From contig NZ_CAMYFI010000007.1 in the NCBI RefSeq assembly GCF_947255005.1, positions 5,571 through 69,570 of the forward strand: a stretch of DNA of 64,000 bases, written 5' to 3'. Of this stretch, positions 47,901 to 55,363 are shown piece by piece. Numbering within the stretch: the first letter of the stretch is position 1; each line of letters starts with the position of its first letter. A program made the translations under genes and the position numbers. Under the pieces are notes generated by a model. That model did not search any database and was not told the DNA's origin. It saw nothing but the letters and a program-made list of their open reading frames with translations. The stretch is from an uncultured Tessaracoccus sp. GTDB taxonomy: Bacteria; Actinomycetota; Actinomycetes; Propionibacteriales; Propionibacteriaceae.

Positions 47901-48709
47901 GTTATTCGGTGGCTCGCCCCGACGCACTTGTGCTGTGGGAGGCCCAGTTCGGTGATTTCGCCAACGGCGCGCAGATTATCGCCGACGAGTTCATCTCCTC
48001 CGCCGATGCGAAGTGGAGTCAGAAGTCGGGCGTCGTGCTGCTGCTACCGCACGGCTACGAAGGCCAGGGCCCCGACCACAGCTCAGCGCGCATCGAGCGG
48101 TGGCTGCAGTTGTGCGCCGAGGATGCGCTGGCGGTGTGCCAGCCGTCCACCCCAGCGAGCCACTTCCATTTGCTGCGCAACCACGCGTACGTGAACTACC
48201 ATCGCCCGCTGGTCATCGCCACGCCGAAATCCATGCTGCGCAACAAGCTGGCCACCTCACAGCCCGACGAGTTCACATCGGGCAGGTGGCATCCCGCGCT
48301 CGACGATCCGTCGATCACGGATGCAGGCAAGGTGGAACGCGTGCTGCTGTGCTCGGGCAAGATCCGCTGGGATCTCGTCAAGGCTCGTGAGAAGCAGGGC
48401 TTGGAGGGCAAGGTGGCCATCATCAGTCTCGAACGCCTCTACCCACTTCCTGATGAGGATCTCGCCAAGATTCTGCAGCGATACGCACACGTCACCGACA
48501 TCCGTTTCGTGCAGGATGAGCCCGAAAACCAGGGAGCTTGGCCGTTCATGGCCCTGCATTTGGTGGGTGCGCTGCGTAAGCACCTGCCCGATCAGGAGAT
48601 CACGCTCAACCCAATCACTCGGCCGTGGTCGTCGGCGCCTTCCGTCGGTTCAGTGAAGCGGCACTTGGAGGAAGAGGCGGAACTCATGCGCCGCGCGATG
48701 GAGGTATGA
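44906..48709 (+). CDS. kgd: Multifunctional 2-oxoglutarate metabolism enzyme (Kgd/OdhA, E1-E2 fusion)
   Basis: 1267 residues. A short N-terminal segment (DEFGANAWLIDEMRDAYERD) and a Pro/Lys/Thr-rich linker precede an E2-like acyltransferase domain (about 120-390, with TYDHRIIQGAESGEF near 361). The thiamine-diphosphate E1 domains follow (HRGRLNVLANIVGKK near 592, GDASFSGQGVVFETLQMS near 688). This fusion is the actinobacterial form of the oxoglutarate dehydrogenase E1/E2; it can also decarboxylate oxoglutarate or condense it with glyoxylate. In known systems the regulator GarA/OdhI controls it; that gene is not in the window. The start GTG 44906 follows GAGAGG; ATG 44927 is an alternative. 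Confidence 0.95.
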   Translation: MAKPHAQMSTAQPNDEFGANAWLIDEMRDAYERDPESVDASWQAYFAKERGGQPAPHQPAAGSTQSKPQPTPSPNKKAKPTADGAKPKPSTAGTTGRTNTSGDHPTPPSANAPATEQVKTTKESPAQPGSGAGLSANAPSPAIRPKVEAKDPSYTVLRGAPMRTAKNMEASLTMPTATSVRSVPMKLVIDQRTTINNFLKSTKGGKVSFTHIIAYAMIQAIKAVPAMNNGYDVVDGKPNLVTNPSINLGIAIDVKKGDKRQLLVPNVKGCEELNFAQFWSAYEEIVAKARNNELTVDDFAKTTATITNPGGIGTNHSVPRLMNGQGLILGVGSIDYPAEFQGMSSSRILELGVSKMTTLTSTYDHRIIQGAESGEFLKVLHELLLGNNGFYDEIFEALRIPYEPLRWAADVSAHRPDQVSKQARVIELINAYRAFGHLVADTDPLEYRARSNEQLSLEAHGLTIWDLDREFPIGTLGGEPRRYMTLRDILATLQDSYCRTLAVEYMHIADNEQRTWFQSRLERARSPLSHEEHMHALDKLNEAEIFETFLQTKFVGQKRFSLEGGESLIVLLDEVAQRAANDSLDEVCIGMPHRGRLNVLANIVGKKYGQIFREFDGVADTKGTGDVKYHLGNEGVFVAPNGKSIKASVAANPSHLEAVNPVLMGITRAKQDVLGGDDFPVLPILLHGDASFSGQGVVFETLQMSQLRAYKVGGTIHVVVNNQVGFTTSPVESRSATYCTDVAKAIGAPVLHVNGDDPDACIRAARIAFEYRQAFHKDVVIDLVCYRRRGHNEGDDPSFTQPRMYDLIEQKRSTRRLYTESLIGRGDISMSDAEDVMNRFRERLEGVFKEMRENQGEVDEEYRKVPYYPTKPDQRLTEITPDSVRRIAEAHRTFPEGFQVHKKVLPQMERRAKSILEGPIDWATAEMLAFGSLMMEGRPVRMSGQDTRRGTFSQRFAAVVDRVTNEAYVPMKHLTDDQAPFEIYDSLLSEYAVMGFEYGYSVARPDALVLWEAQFGDFANGAQIIADEFISSADAKWSQKSGVVLLLPHGYEGQGPDHSSARIERWLQLCAEDALAVCQPSTPASHFHLLRNHAYVNYHRPLVIATPKSMLRNKLATSQPDEFTSGRWHPALDDPSITDAGKVERVLLCSGKIRWDLVKAREKQGLEGKVAIISLERLYPLPDEDLAKILQRYAHVTDIRFVQDEPENQGAWPFMALHLVGALRKHLPDQEITLNPITRPWSSAPSVGSVKRHLEEEAELMRRAMEV

Positions 48710-48710
48710 G

Positions 48711-48887
48711 TTGTACTTCACTGACCGAGGGTTAGAAGAGCTCGTCGACCGTCGAGGCGATGAACAGGTCTCATTCGAGTGGCTCGCGGAGCACTTGCGA
48801 ACGTTCGTTGACCTCAATCCTGAGTTCGAGACACCGATCGAGCGCCTCGCGTCCTGGCTTGCCAGATTGGATGATGACGACGAGTAA
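48711..48887 (+). CDS. DUF6104-like small acidic protein
   Basis: 58 residues starting with TTG: YFTDRGLEELVDRRGDEQVS at the N-terminus, then a helical core and DLNPEFETPIERLASWLARL before an acidic tail. It matches a short conserved actinobacterial family that sits beside kgd. GGAGG, inside the end of kgd, lies six bases before the TTG, which settles the start. Only one base separates it from the kgd stop, so it is co-translated. Function unknown. Confidence 0.82.
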   Translation: MYFTDRGLEELVDRRGDEQVSFEWLAEHLRTFVDLNPEFETPIERLASWLARLDDDDE

Positions 48888-48898
48888 CCGCCACTGAG

Positions 48899-49309
48899 CT
48901 AGTTGCCCTGCGGTGAACGCTGCAGGGCAACTCTCGTCTTCGGGAGCATCGAGAACACGCCCGTGGCGATGGCGAACACCAGCCATGACAGCGCAAGCCA
49001 CCACTGACCTGCCGACTCGGTCTGCAGAAACGACGCGGCGGTGCAGGCATTAAGCAATGACACGGCGACGAGCAGGCCCCACGCCAATGGCTGTCGCGCC
49101 CACGCTAGCCAGGCTACGCCCGCGATAATGAGCCCGTAGATGAGAAGCACGATGCCGACGCTCAACCCCAGCGTTTGCGTGTGCGACACCACCGCCCACA
49201 CACCGGCACCGACGATGATGGCGGCGGTGAGGGTGGTCATAACGACTGCAGCACCGTACGACCACGGGCTGAAGCGTGCGCGCAAAGGTTCAGGCATGGC
49301 CACAAGCAT
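48899..49309 (-). CDS. Hypothetical four-helix membrane protein
   Basis: 136 residues with four hydrophobic helices and short connecting loops; C-terminus basic. No family is recognised. AGGA precedes the ATG at 49309; a second start (MPEPLRARF) four codons in is possible. Convergent with the kgd unit, with 11 bases between stops. Confidence 0.75.
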   Translation of the reverse strand: MLVAMPEPLRARFSPWSYGAAVVMTTLTAAIIVGAGVWAVVSHTQTLGLSVGIVLLIYGLIIAGVAWLAWARQPLAWGLLVAVSLLNACTAASFLQTESAGQWWLALSWLVFAIATGVFSMLPKTRVALQRSPQGN

Positions 49310-49468
49310 TCCGCATTCCTCTACTTCCTGCCACAGCCCGACCAGAAAACCCTATGCCAACGGCCTGCTCGCTTGTATGCTGGTAGCCACAAACCGTACG
49401 CGCGCCGTTGCCATGGCTGGTCGGCGCACACAATCTCAAACAATCACCCATTGAGTAGGTAAAAGGTC

Positions 49469-49497
49469 TTGTCCCACGGAGTGTTCCGGGGTATCTT
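49469..49497 (+). promoter_or_regulatory. Probable whiB1 promoter
   Basis: TTGTCC (49469-49474), 17-base spacer, TATCTT (49492-49497), 45 bases before the whiB1 ATG. Spacing is ideal for a housekeeping sigma factor. Confidence 0.5.
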
Positions 49498-49541
49498 TCA
49501 ATGGTTTGGTTGTCGAAGCGACGTTGGAAGGAGCGTGTTGG

Positions 49542-49793
49542 ATGGACTGGCGTCACAAGGCTGCGTGCCTGACTGAGGATCCCGAGCTCTTCTTCCCGGT
49601 CGGCAACACTGGCCCTGCTTTGGCTCAAGTCGAAGAGGCGAAGAAAATCTGCCATAAGTGCGAAGTCATGGACCAGTGCCTCGCCTGGGCACTCGAAGCC
49701 GGCCAAGATCATGGCGTCTGGGGCGGCATGAGCGAGGATGAACGACGGGCCATCAAGCGCCGCAACGCCCGCACCCGCTTACGCAACAGCTGA
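49542..49793 (+). CDS. whiB1: WhiB1-family Fe-S transcriptional regulator
   Basis: 83 residues. Four cluster cysteines: one in HKAACLTEDPELFFPVG and three in CHKCEVMDQCLAW. The turn GVWGGMSEDERR and the basic tail KRRNARTRLRNS bind DNA. The N-terminal MDWRHKAAC and overall match identify the WhiB1 subgroup, an essential NO-responsive regulator in mycobacteria that works with SigA. The ATG at 49542 has AAGGAG upstream; 12 further open codons are ignored. Neighbouring pdtaS-like, sigH and aroA genes reproduce the mycobacterial order. Confidence 0.93.
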   Translation: MDWRHKAACLTEDPELFFPVGNTGPALAQVEEAKKICHKCEVMDQCLAWALEAGQDHGVWGGMSEDERRAIKRRNARTRLRNS

Positions 49794-49799
49794 CCGTCG

Positions 49800-51263
49800 C
49801 TAGCCCTTACCTTTACCCTTGGCGCGCATCTGCGCCACCGGCAGTGCGATGACGGCTTCCGTGCCGCGCGCGTCGGTGCGGTTACGCAGTTCGAACGTTC
49901 CGGATAGATCACCGATGAGGGTCTGGATGATCGACAAGCCCAGGCTGCGCTGATTCCCCACCGTGAAACCCTCCGGTAGCCCGGCCCCGTCGTCGCGAAT
50001 GCGGATGTAGAGCGTCTCGTCGGTGCGCTCGGGTATCACCTGCACCACGCCCGACGAACTGCGCAGACCGTGTTCAATTGCGTTTTGGCACAGCTCCGTC
50101 ACCACCATCGACATCGACGTGGCAACTCCGGCTGGAATGACTCCAAAGGATCCGATTCGTTCGGCCTTGACCGTGCCCGAGGCGGCGGCCAGGTCTCCAA
50201 CCATGTCGAGAATCTTGTCGCAAATCTCATCGAATTCCACGTCCTCGGTGAGCGACTGGCTGAGTGTCTCGTGCACGACGGCGATAGAGCTCACGCGACG
50301 CATCGCATCACGCAGCGCCTCCTTGCCTTCTGGCGATTTCAGGCGCCTCGATTGCATCCGAAGCAGCGCCGCAACCGTCTGGAGGTTGTTCTTCACGCGG
50401 TGATGGATCTCACGGATTGTGGCATCTTTCGTGACCAGCATGCGGTCGCGACGTCGCAAATCAGTGGTGTCACGGCAGAGCACCAACATTCCGGCAGATC
50501 GTCGCTCCCGCCACAGCGGCATGAGCAAGAAACGCATGGACGCGTTGTCCCGGCTGAGCTCAAATTCTAAGCTCAGCGTGCCGTCCAGGTCCCCCTGCAC
50601 CGTCTGTCCCACGCCTTCGACGCCCTCACGCAGCCCACTGGTGAGCTCGCGGAATGTTTCGCCCTCGATATCCCCCGCTGCACCCAGCCGCCGAAAGCCG
50701 GTTACCGCGTTCGGACTGGCGTAGGTGATGATGCCGTCGGGCTGCACGCGCAACAGGCCGTCGGCCACCTTCGGCGCAAGGGCCTTGTCAGCAGGCTGCA
50801 GCAGGGGGAACTCTCCACGCACGAGCATGTGGGCGAGCACGTCAGCAATCTCGAGCGAGTTTTCTTCCAATCCTCCGGTGACGCGCACGCCCATCTGGTT
50901 GGTGTGACGTTCGACGACGGCGATCACCTGCTCGCGTCGAAACACGGGGATGGCCCAGACATCGACGGGGATTCCCGCGCCGAGTGCGTTGTCGGTAGTC
51001 TCCACGATGTCGTGGGTCATCCACGCACCGAGAACGGGGTGGTCTGCCTCGTCGAAGGAGATGCGTTCTCCGATGATGTCGTGTTCGATTGCCGTGGGTC
51101 CTGTGACGGGGCGCACTTGGTTGGTGCACAGGAACTCGGAGCCCTCCTCATCAATGGGCCGCCACAGCACCAAGTCGGAGAAACTCAGGTCAGCCAGCAC
51201 GTGCCACTGATCGACGAAGGCGTCCAACCATTCGGAATCTGTGAGGAGATCAGCATCAAGCAT
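49800..51263 (-). CDS. pdtaS: Sensor histidine kinase, PdtaS-like
   Basis: Soluble sensor kinase of a two-component system; in mycobacteria PdtaS signals to the RNA-binding antiterminator PdtaR. 487 residues. N-terminal GAF-like domain (about 1-150), PAS-like domain (about 165-280, with QPDGIITYASPNAVTGF), HisKA_2 phosphoacceptor helix EIHHRVKNNLQTVAALLRMQ, and a HATPase domain with ELCQNAIEHGL and RDDGAGLPEGF. No membrane segment. The ATG 51263 follows the true domain start; the frame is open for 104 codons further upstream without a recognisable domain. No pdtaR-like gene is in the window. Confidence 0.9.
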   Translation of the reverse strand: MLDADLLTDSEWLDAFVDQWHVLADLSFSDLVLWRPIDEEGSEFLCTNQVRPVTGPTAIEHDIIGERISFDEADHPVLGAWMTHDIVETTDNALGAGIPVDVWAIPVFRREQVIAVVERHTNQMGVRVTGGLEENSLEIADVLAHMLVRGEFPLLQPADKALAPKVADGLLRVQPDGIITYASPNAVTGFRRLGAAGDIEGETFRELTSGLREGVEGVGQTVQGDLDGTLSLEFELSRDNASMRFLLMPLWRERRSAGMLVLCRDTTDLRRRDRMLVTKDATIREIHHRVKNNLQTVAALLRMQSRRLKSPEGKEALRDAMRRVSSIAVVHETLSQSLTEDVEFDEICDKILDMVGDLAAASGTVKAERIGSFGVIPAGVATSMSMVVTELCQNAIEHGLRSSSGVVQVIPERTDETLYIRIRDDGAGLPEGFTVGNQRSLGLSIIQTLIGDLSGTFELRNRTDARGTEAVIALPVAQMRAKGKGKG

Positions 51264-51316
51264 GGTCCCAACTGTGCCACAATGGACTGCTGCAACATCA
51301 AGCAAGGAGTACCAGC

Positions 51317-51391
51317 ATGGGTAAGAGAGGTCGTAAGCGCCGCGCGCGTCGTAAGAACCAAGCCAACCACGGCAAGCGTCCCAACGCCTGA
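51317..51391 (+). CDS. Ribosomal protein bL37, 24 residues
   Basis: Tiny basic protein starting MGKRGRKRRARRKNQ and ending NHGKRPNA, matching the 24-residue actinobacterial large-subunit protein bL37 seen in mycobacterial ribosome structures. AAGGAG lies seven bases before the ATG, and a strong intrinsic terminator follows seven bases after the stop. Located between the divergent kinase gene and the convergent anti-sigma gene, so it is monocistronic. Confidence 0.9.
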   Translation: MGKRGRKRRARRKNQANHGKRPNA

Positions 51392-51398
51392 CGTGACG

Positions 51399-51429
51399 AA
51401 AGCCCCCGCCAGCACGGTGGGGGCTTTTA
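51399..51429 (+). terminator. Intrinsic terminator of bL37
   Basis: AAAGCCCCC (51399-51407) pairs with GGGGGCTTT (51419-51427), 11-base loop with extra CC/GG pairing, followed by TAG. The A-rich and T-rich flanks make it usable from both strands. Confidence 0.9.
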
Positions 51430-51454
51430 GCTTCTCGGCGCCGGTGCGTGAGCG

Positions 51455-51712
51455 CTACCTGCGTGTAATGCGCAGCGACCGCACCCGGATGGTCAACGAC
51501 TCGGGCGCCTTCGTCGCTGTCGATCGCCGGATCATCTCGTTGATGGTGCTTTCTATCTCGAACTTTTCCATACATCGCTCACAGGCGTGCAGGTGGCGGC
51601 GGATGGAGTCGGCATCTGCATCGACGAGCTCGTGGTGCAGGAACGCGTGTACTCGCTCGAGCGCGGCGACACACTCGTCGACTTCATCATGTTCGTGGGA
51701 GAAATCACTCAT
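51455..51712 (-). CDS. rshA: Zinc anti-sigma factor, RsrA/RshA type
   Basis: 85-residue redox-sensing partner of the sigma factor encoded just upstream. The zinc-associated anti-sigma motif [12 protein letters not shown] (HxxxCxxC) is present near residues 40-50, with a further N-terminal cysteine (DECVAALE). In known pairs, disulfide stress ejects the zinc and releases the sigma factor. The ATG at 51712 overlaps the sigH stop by eight bases with GGGGGAGAA upstream. Confidence 0.92.
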   Translation of the reverse strand: MSDFSHEHDEVDECVAALERVHAFLHHELVDADADSIRRHLHACERCMEKFEIESTINEMIRRSTATKAPESLTIRVRSLRITRR

Positions 51713-52301
51713 CGTCGCTTCTCCCCCGCATGAACCCATGCTCGGTGGCGTAGTCGGCGAGTGCCTCACGCAACTGTTTACGCCCGCGGTTGATCCTGCT
51801 CATGACAGTGCCGATCGGAGTGTCCATGATCTCGGCGATTTCCTTGTAGGAGAATCCTTCGACGTCCGCGAGCCACACGGCGATGCGGTATTGCTCCGCC
51901 AGGTTGCCGAGCGCATCGGCGACGACGCCGTCGGGGATCTGGTCGAGAGCTTCCATCTCTGCTGAGCGCAGGCCGCGAGAATCGTGCGACGCGGCGTTGG
52001 CGATCTGCCAATCTTCGATGTCGGACGTCCCGGAGATCTGAGGAGAACGCTGGGCCTTGCGGTAGTGCGAGATGTAGGTATTGGTGAGAATGCGATAGAG
52101 CCAGGCCTTGAGATTGGTGCCCGGCTTGAATGAGTCTTTCGCGTTGAAGGCCTTGGCGTAGGTTTCCTGCACCACATCTTCGGCATCCGCGGGGTTTTTC
52201 GTCATGCCGAGCGCTGTGCCGTAGAGGCGGTCGATGAGCGCCAAGGCCTCTTCTTCGAAGGAATCGGGGGCCAAAGTGGTGGCCTCGGTGGACGTGTTCA
52301 T
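51705..52301 (-). CDS. sigH: ECF sigma factor SigH/SigR (thiol-oxidative stress)
   Basis: 198 residues. Region 2 ([31 protein letters not shown]) and region 4 ([20 protein letters not shown]) are complete. Directs transcription of thioredoxin and other thiol-repair genes in related species, from GGAAT/GTT promoters. Such a promoter lies about 80 bases upstream of its ATG, so it is very probably self-activating. The frame is open up to 52373, but the ATG at 52301 has GTGGGGTG and the conserved N-terminus. Confidence 0.94.
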   Translation of the reverse strand: MNTSTEATTLAPDSFEEEALALIDRLYGTALGMTKNPADAEDVVQETYAKAFNAKDSFKPGTNLKAWLYRILTNTYISHYRKAQRSPQISGTSDIEDWQIANAASHDSRGLRSAEMEALDQIPDGVVADALGNLAEQYRIAVWLADVEGFSYKEIAEIMDTPIGTVMSRINRGRKQLREALADYATEHGFMRGRSDDE

Positions 52302-52382
52302 CACCCCACACAGTAGCGCACACCATACCGCGAGCTGTCGCGTGTTCCTCGTCGTGGACCTTATACGCCCCATGCCGAATCC

Positions 52383-52408
52383 AACGCAACGAGCACGTGT
52401 TCTATTCC
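52383..52408 (-). promoter_or_regulatory. SigH/SigR autoregulatory promoter
   Basis: On the minus strand GGAAT (52404-52408), an 18-base spacer and GTT (52383-52385): an exact match to the SigR/SigH consensus GGAAT-N18/19-GTT, upstream of the sigma gene itself. It lies in the divergent spacer shared with the DoxX-like gene. Confidence 0.85.
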
Positions 52409-52516
52409 GAAGAGCATAGCGTCTTCGGCTGCCACACTATGCCTCGATTCGCTTCATTGCGTCCGTTGCCACGAAACACGCGCATGAGGCTCTCGGGAGC
52501 GGGTAGGCTGACTAAC

Positions 52517-53113
52517 ATGAGTCTTATTCGATTCGCAGCACGTTCCCTGTTTGGTAGCTGGTTCATCATCGACGGCTTCGAGGCCTTCCGCAAGGCTGAT
52601 GAGCTTGCCTCGAAGGCTGAAGGCGCCACTGATAAAGCCGTCCCCCTGCTTCAGCGCGTAGTACCGGCTGCATATTCTTCGTCGGTTCCCGAGCGCGCTG
52701 AGACGTGGGTGCGCATCGGCGGCGCTTGCAAGGTGCTGGGTGGTGTGATGTACGCCACGGGTATTGGCCGTCGGCTCGGAGCGGCGCTCCTCGTCCCCGC
52801 CGCCGCGCTGGACGCCGCCATGGTCGCCCCCTCCGATGATGCCTCTGCCGAAGAGAAGAAGGCCGGCCGCGCAGAGGTGCTCAAGCGTCTCGCGCTGCTC
52901 GGCGCTGCAATCGTGGGCACGATGGATCTCCACGGCCGTCCCAGCCTTAGTTGGCGTGCGGGGCACCGCATCGAAGCCGTCTCCAAGTCGAACAGCAATC
53001 TGTCGCCAAGCCAGTTGAAGTCGCACGCGAAGAAGGCCAAGAAACACGCCCGCAAGCAGGCGAAGAAAGCGAAAAGGGCCGCGAAGAAGCAGGCCAAGAA
53101 GGTGCAGCGTTGA
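52517..53113 (+). CDS. DoxX-like membrane protein with lysine-rich tail
   Basis: 198 residues. The N-terminal part (IRFAARSLFGSWFIIDGFEA, LGGVMYATGIGRRLGAALL) resembles the DoxX family of small four-helix proteins, in mycobacteria linked to a thiol and superoxide detoxification complex. The last about 35 residues are almost entirely Lys/Ala/Arg, an extension not needed for the fold and a possible nucleic-acid or anionic-lipid contact. The ATG 52517 follows GGTAGG. Overlaps aroA by four bases (TTGA). Divergent from sigH. Confidence 0.75.
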   Translation: MSLIRFAARSLFGSWFIIDGFEAFRKADELASKAEGATDKAVPLLQRVVPAAYSSSVPERAETWVRIGGACKVLGGVMYATGIGRRLGAALLVPAAALDAAMVAPSDDASAEEKKAGRAEVLKRLALLGAAIVGTMDLHGRPSLSWRAGHRIEAVSKSNSNLSPSQLKSHAKKAKKHARKQAKKAKRAAKKQAKKVQR

Positions 53114-54357
53114 GCACTGCGCTCCCTGTGGCTGATGGGCCGCTCGAGGGCAGCGTCGTCGTGCCCGGCTCGAAGTCGGAGACCAACCGGGCCATTGTCT
53201 TAGCAGCACTGTCTAACGGGCCAAGCCGCGTCGAGGGTGCCTTGCATTCTCGAGATTCCCAGTTAATGATCAACGCGCTGCGAGCCCTGGGCGCGAAGAT
53301 TCACGTCGATGGCTCGACGGTGCACGTCACGCCGAGTCCCGTGCGGGGCTCCGCGCAGATTGACTGCGGCCTGGCTGGCACCGTCATGCGTTTCGTTCCC
53401 GCCGTCGCACTGCTCGGGGACGCCACCGTGTCGTTTATCGGTGATCCCCATGCGAGCGAGCGGCCGATGCAGGGGTTGCTTGACGGGCTTCGTGCGCTCG
53501 GAGCAACCGTCGATGGCAACCAGCTTCCCTTCACCGTCACCCCTGCGGAGGCGCAGGGCGGGGAGATTTCCGTCGATGCTTCCGCCAGCAGCCAGTTTGT
53601 ATCCGCGTTATTGCTCGTCGGTGCGCATCTTCACGGTGGTCTCACCATCCGGCACAAGGGTGCCTCACTCCCGTCGCGTCCCCACATCGCGATGACACTC
53701 AGCATGCTGCGTGCCCGCGGCGTCGATGCCCGTGAAGTGGACGAGCGCACTTGGGGCGTCGCGGAGGGACCGATTGGTGCCCTCGACACTCGAATCGAGC
53801 CTGATCTCACAAATGCTGCGGTTTTCCTCGCGGCCGCTGCCGTGGCATCAGGTGCTGTCTCCGTACCAATGTGGCCCAGGGAGACCACCCAGCCGGGCGC
53901 AGCGTTCCTCGATGTGGCGCGCTCGATGGGCTGCCAAGTCGAGCTGTGCGATGATGTCGTCACACTGAGCGGCGACGGCCATCTCACTTCGCCCGGACGC
54001 ATCGACCTGCACAGCGCATCCGAGCTCACCCCTGTCGTTGCTGCGTTGGCTGCGCTCGCTGAGGGAACCACGACGATCACGGGCGTCGCGCATATCCGCG
54101 GCCACGAAACCAATCGGATCGCTGCGATCGCCGAACAACTCCAGCGCGTCGGGATCGCCGTCGAAGAACTCGAAGATGGTTTGCGCATCACCGGCGGCTC
54201 GCCCAAGCCCCTCGAATTCGACACCTACGCCGATCACCGGATGGTCCACTTCGCGGCGCTACTGGGGCTCAGGGCCAAGGGGTCGAGCGTCAACGACATG
54301 GAGTGTGTGTCGAAGACCATGCCTGATTTCCCGCAGATGTGGGCGGAGCTTCAGTGA
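53110..54357 (+). CDS. aroA: 3-phosphoshikimate 1-carboxyvinyltransferase (EPSP synthase)
   Basis: Sixth step of the shikimate pathway. 415 residues from TTG 53110, which overlaps the previous stop and has AAGGTG upstream; a GTG six codons later is the alternative. Substrate-binding motifs: PGSKSETNRAIVLAAL, CGLAGTVMRFVPAV, SASSQFVSALLL, and the C-terminal YADHRMVHFAALLGL. The next gene overlaps by four bases. Confidence 0.95.
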   Translation: MSTALPVADGPLEGSVVVPGSKSETNRAIVLAALSNGPSRVEGALHSRDSQLMINALRALGAKIHVDGSTVHVTPSPVRGSAQIDCGLAGTVMRFVPAVALLGDATVSFIGDPHASERPMQGLLDGLRALGATVDGNQLPFTVTPAEAQGGEISVDASASSQFVSALLLVGAHLHGGLTIRHKGASLPSRPHIAMTLSMLRARGVDAREVDERTWGVAEGPIGALDTRIEPDLTNAAVFLAAAAVASGAVSVPMWPRETTQPGAAFLDVARSMGCQVELCDDVVTLSGDGHLTSPGRIDLHSASELTPVVAALAALAEGTTTITGVAHIRGHETNRIAAIAEQLQRVGIAVEELEDGLRITGGSPKPLEFDTYADHRMVHFAALLGLRAKGSSVNDMECVSKTMPDFPQMWAELQ

Positions 54358-55322
54358 GCATCTACCACGATGACCATGCAGGCTTCGAACGTCCGCGTCG
54401 CCGCACCCGACCGCGCACAAAAGAACGCCCTGACTACTCCAATCTCCCCGTAGCGCGAGTGGTATCTGTCGACAGGGGCCGCTATCGCTGTGAGGTGGAC
54501 GGCCGCCGAGTCACGGCCGTTCGCGGGCGGCTGATCCCGCGTAAAGGGGTGATCGTCGGTGATCGCGTACGTCTTGACGGCGACGTTTCTGGCGACGATG
54601 GCACGCTCGCCCGCATTGTGGAGGTGGAAGAGCGCGCGACGATGCTGCGTCGCTCCGCGGATGACACCGATACCTTTGAGCGCCCCATCGTCGCCAACGC
54701 CACCCAGCTGATGATCGTCACCGCGTTGGCCGACCCGCCGCCTCGCATCGGCATGATTGACCGCATCCTCGTCGCCGCGTACGACGCGCGCATCGTCCCG
54801 GTGCTGTGCCTCACCAAGGCTGATCTGGCCACACCCGACGATCTCCGTTCGGCCTATGAACCGCTGGGCATTCCGATCGTCGTCACCGACCCCACCTCAG
54901 AGCTCGCTCCAGTACATGAACTCCTGCGCGACGAGGTCACCGTCCTCGTCGGACACTCAGGCGTCGGGAAATCCACCCTGGTCAACCGCCTCGTGCCCGG
55001 CACGAATCGTGAAACCGGGGCGGTGAGCGATCTGACAGGCAAGGGGCGGCACACGTCCACCTCAGCCCTCGCACTACAGCTGCCCCGGGGCGGTTGGATC
55101 ATCGACACCCCTGGTGTGCGCTCATTCGGAATCAGCCACGTCGACCCATCGTCGATCATCGGCGCATTTCCCGACCTCGACGAGTTCGTCGAACAGTGCC
55201 CGCGAGGATGCACACACACCTCAACAGAGCCGGAATGCGCACTCGATGAGGCAGTACGCACCGGCGCGTTGTCCGGCTCACGGTTGAGCAGCTTGCGTCG
55301 CATGGAACGCGCCTTTGGATAG
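54354..55322 (+). CDS. rsgA: Small-ribosomal-subunit GTPase RsgA
   Basis: Circularly permuted GTPase that checks 30S maturation. 322 residues. OB-fold (about 35-95), then permuted motifs: LTKADL (G4) before VLVGHSGVGKSTLVNRL (G1) and IIDTPGVRSFG (G3). The C-terminal zinc site is CPRGCTHTSTEPECAL. GTG start in a four-base overlap with aroA, GGAG upstream. The aroA-rsgA order is shared with mycobacteria. Confidence 0.94.
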   Translation: MSIYHDDHAGFERPRRRTRPRTKERPDYSNLPVARVVSVDRGRYRCEVDGRRVTAVRGRLIPRKGVIVGDRVRLDGDVSGDDGTLARIVEVEERATMLRRSADDTDTFERPIVANATQLMIVTALADPPPRIGMIDRILVAAYDARIVPVLCLTKADLATPDDLRSAYEPLGIPIVVTDPTSELAPVHELLRDEVTVLVGHSGVGKSTLVNRLVPGTNRETGAVSDLTGKGRHTSTSALALQLPRGGWIIDTPGVRSFGISHVDPSSIIGAFPDLDEFVEQCPRGCTHTSTEPECALDEAVRTGALSGSRLSSLRRMERAFG

Positions 55323-55363
55323 GTTTCGTCTTTCGAGCCCACGTTTCGGCTACGCTGCATCCC

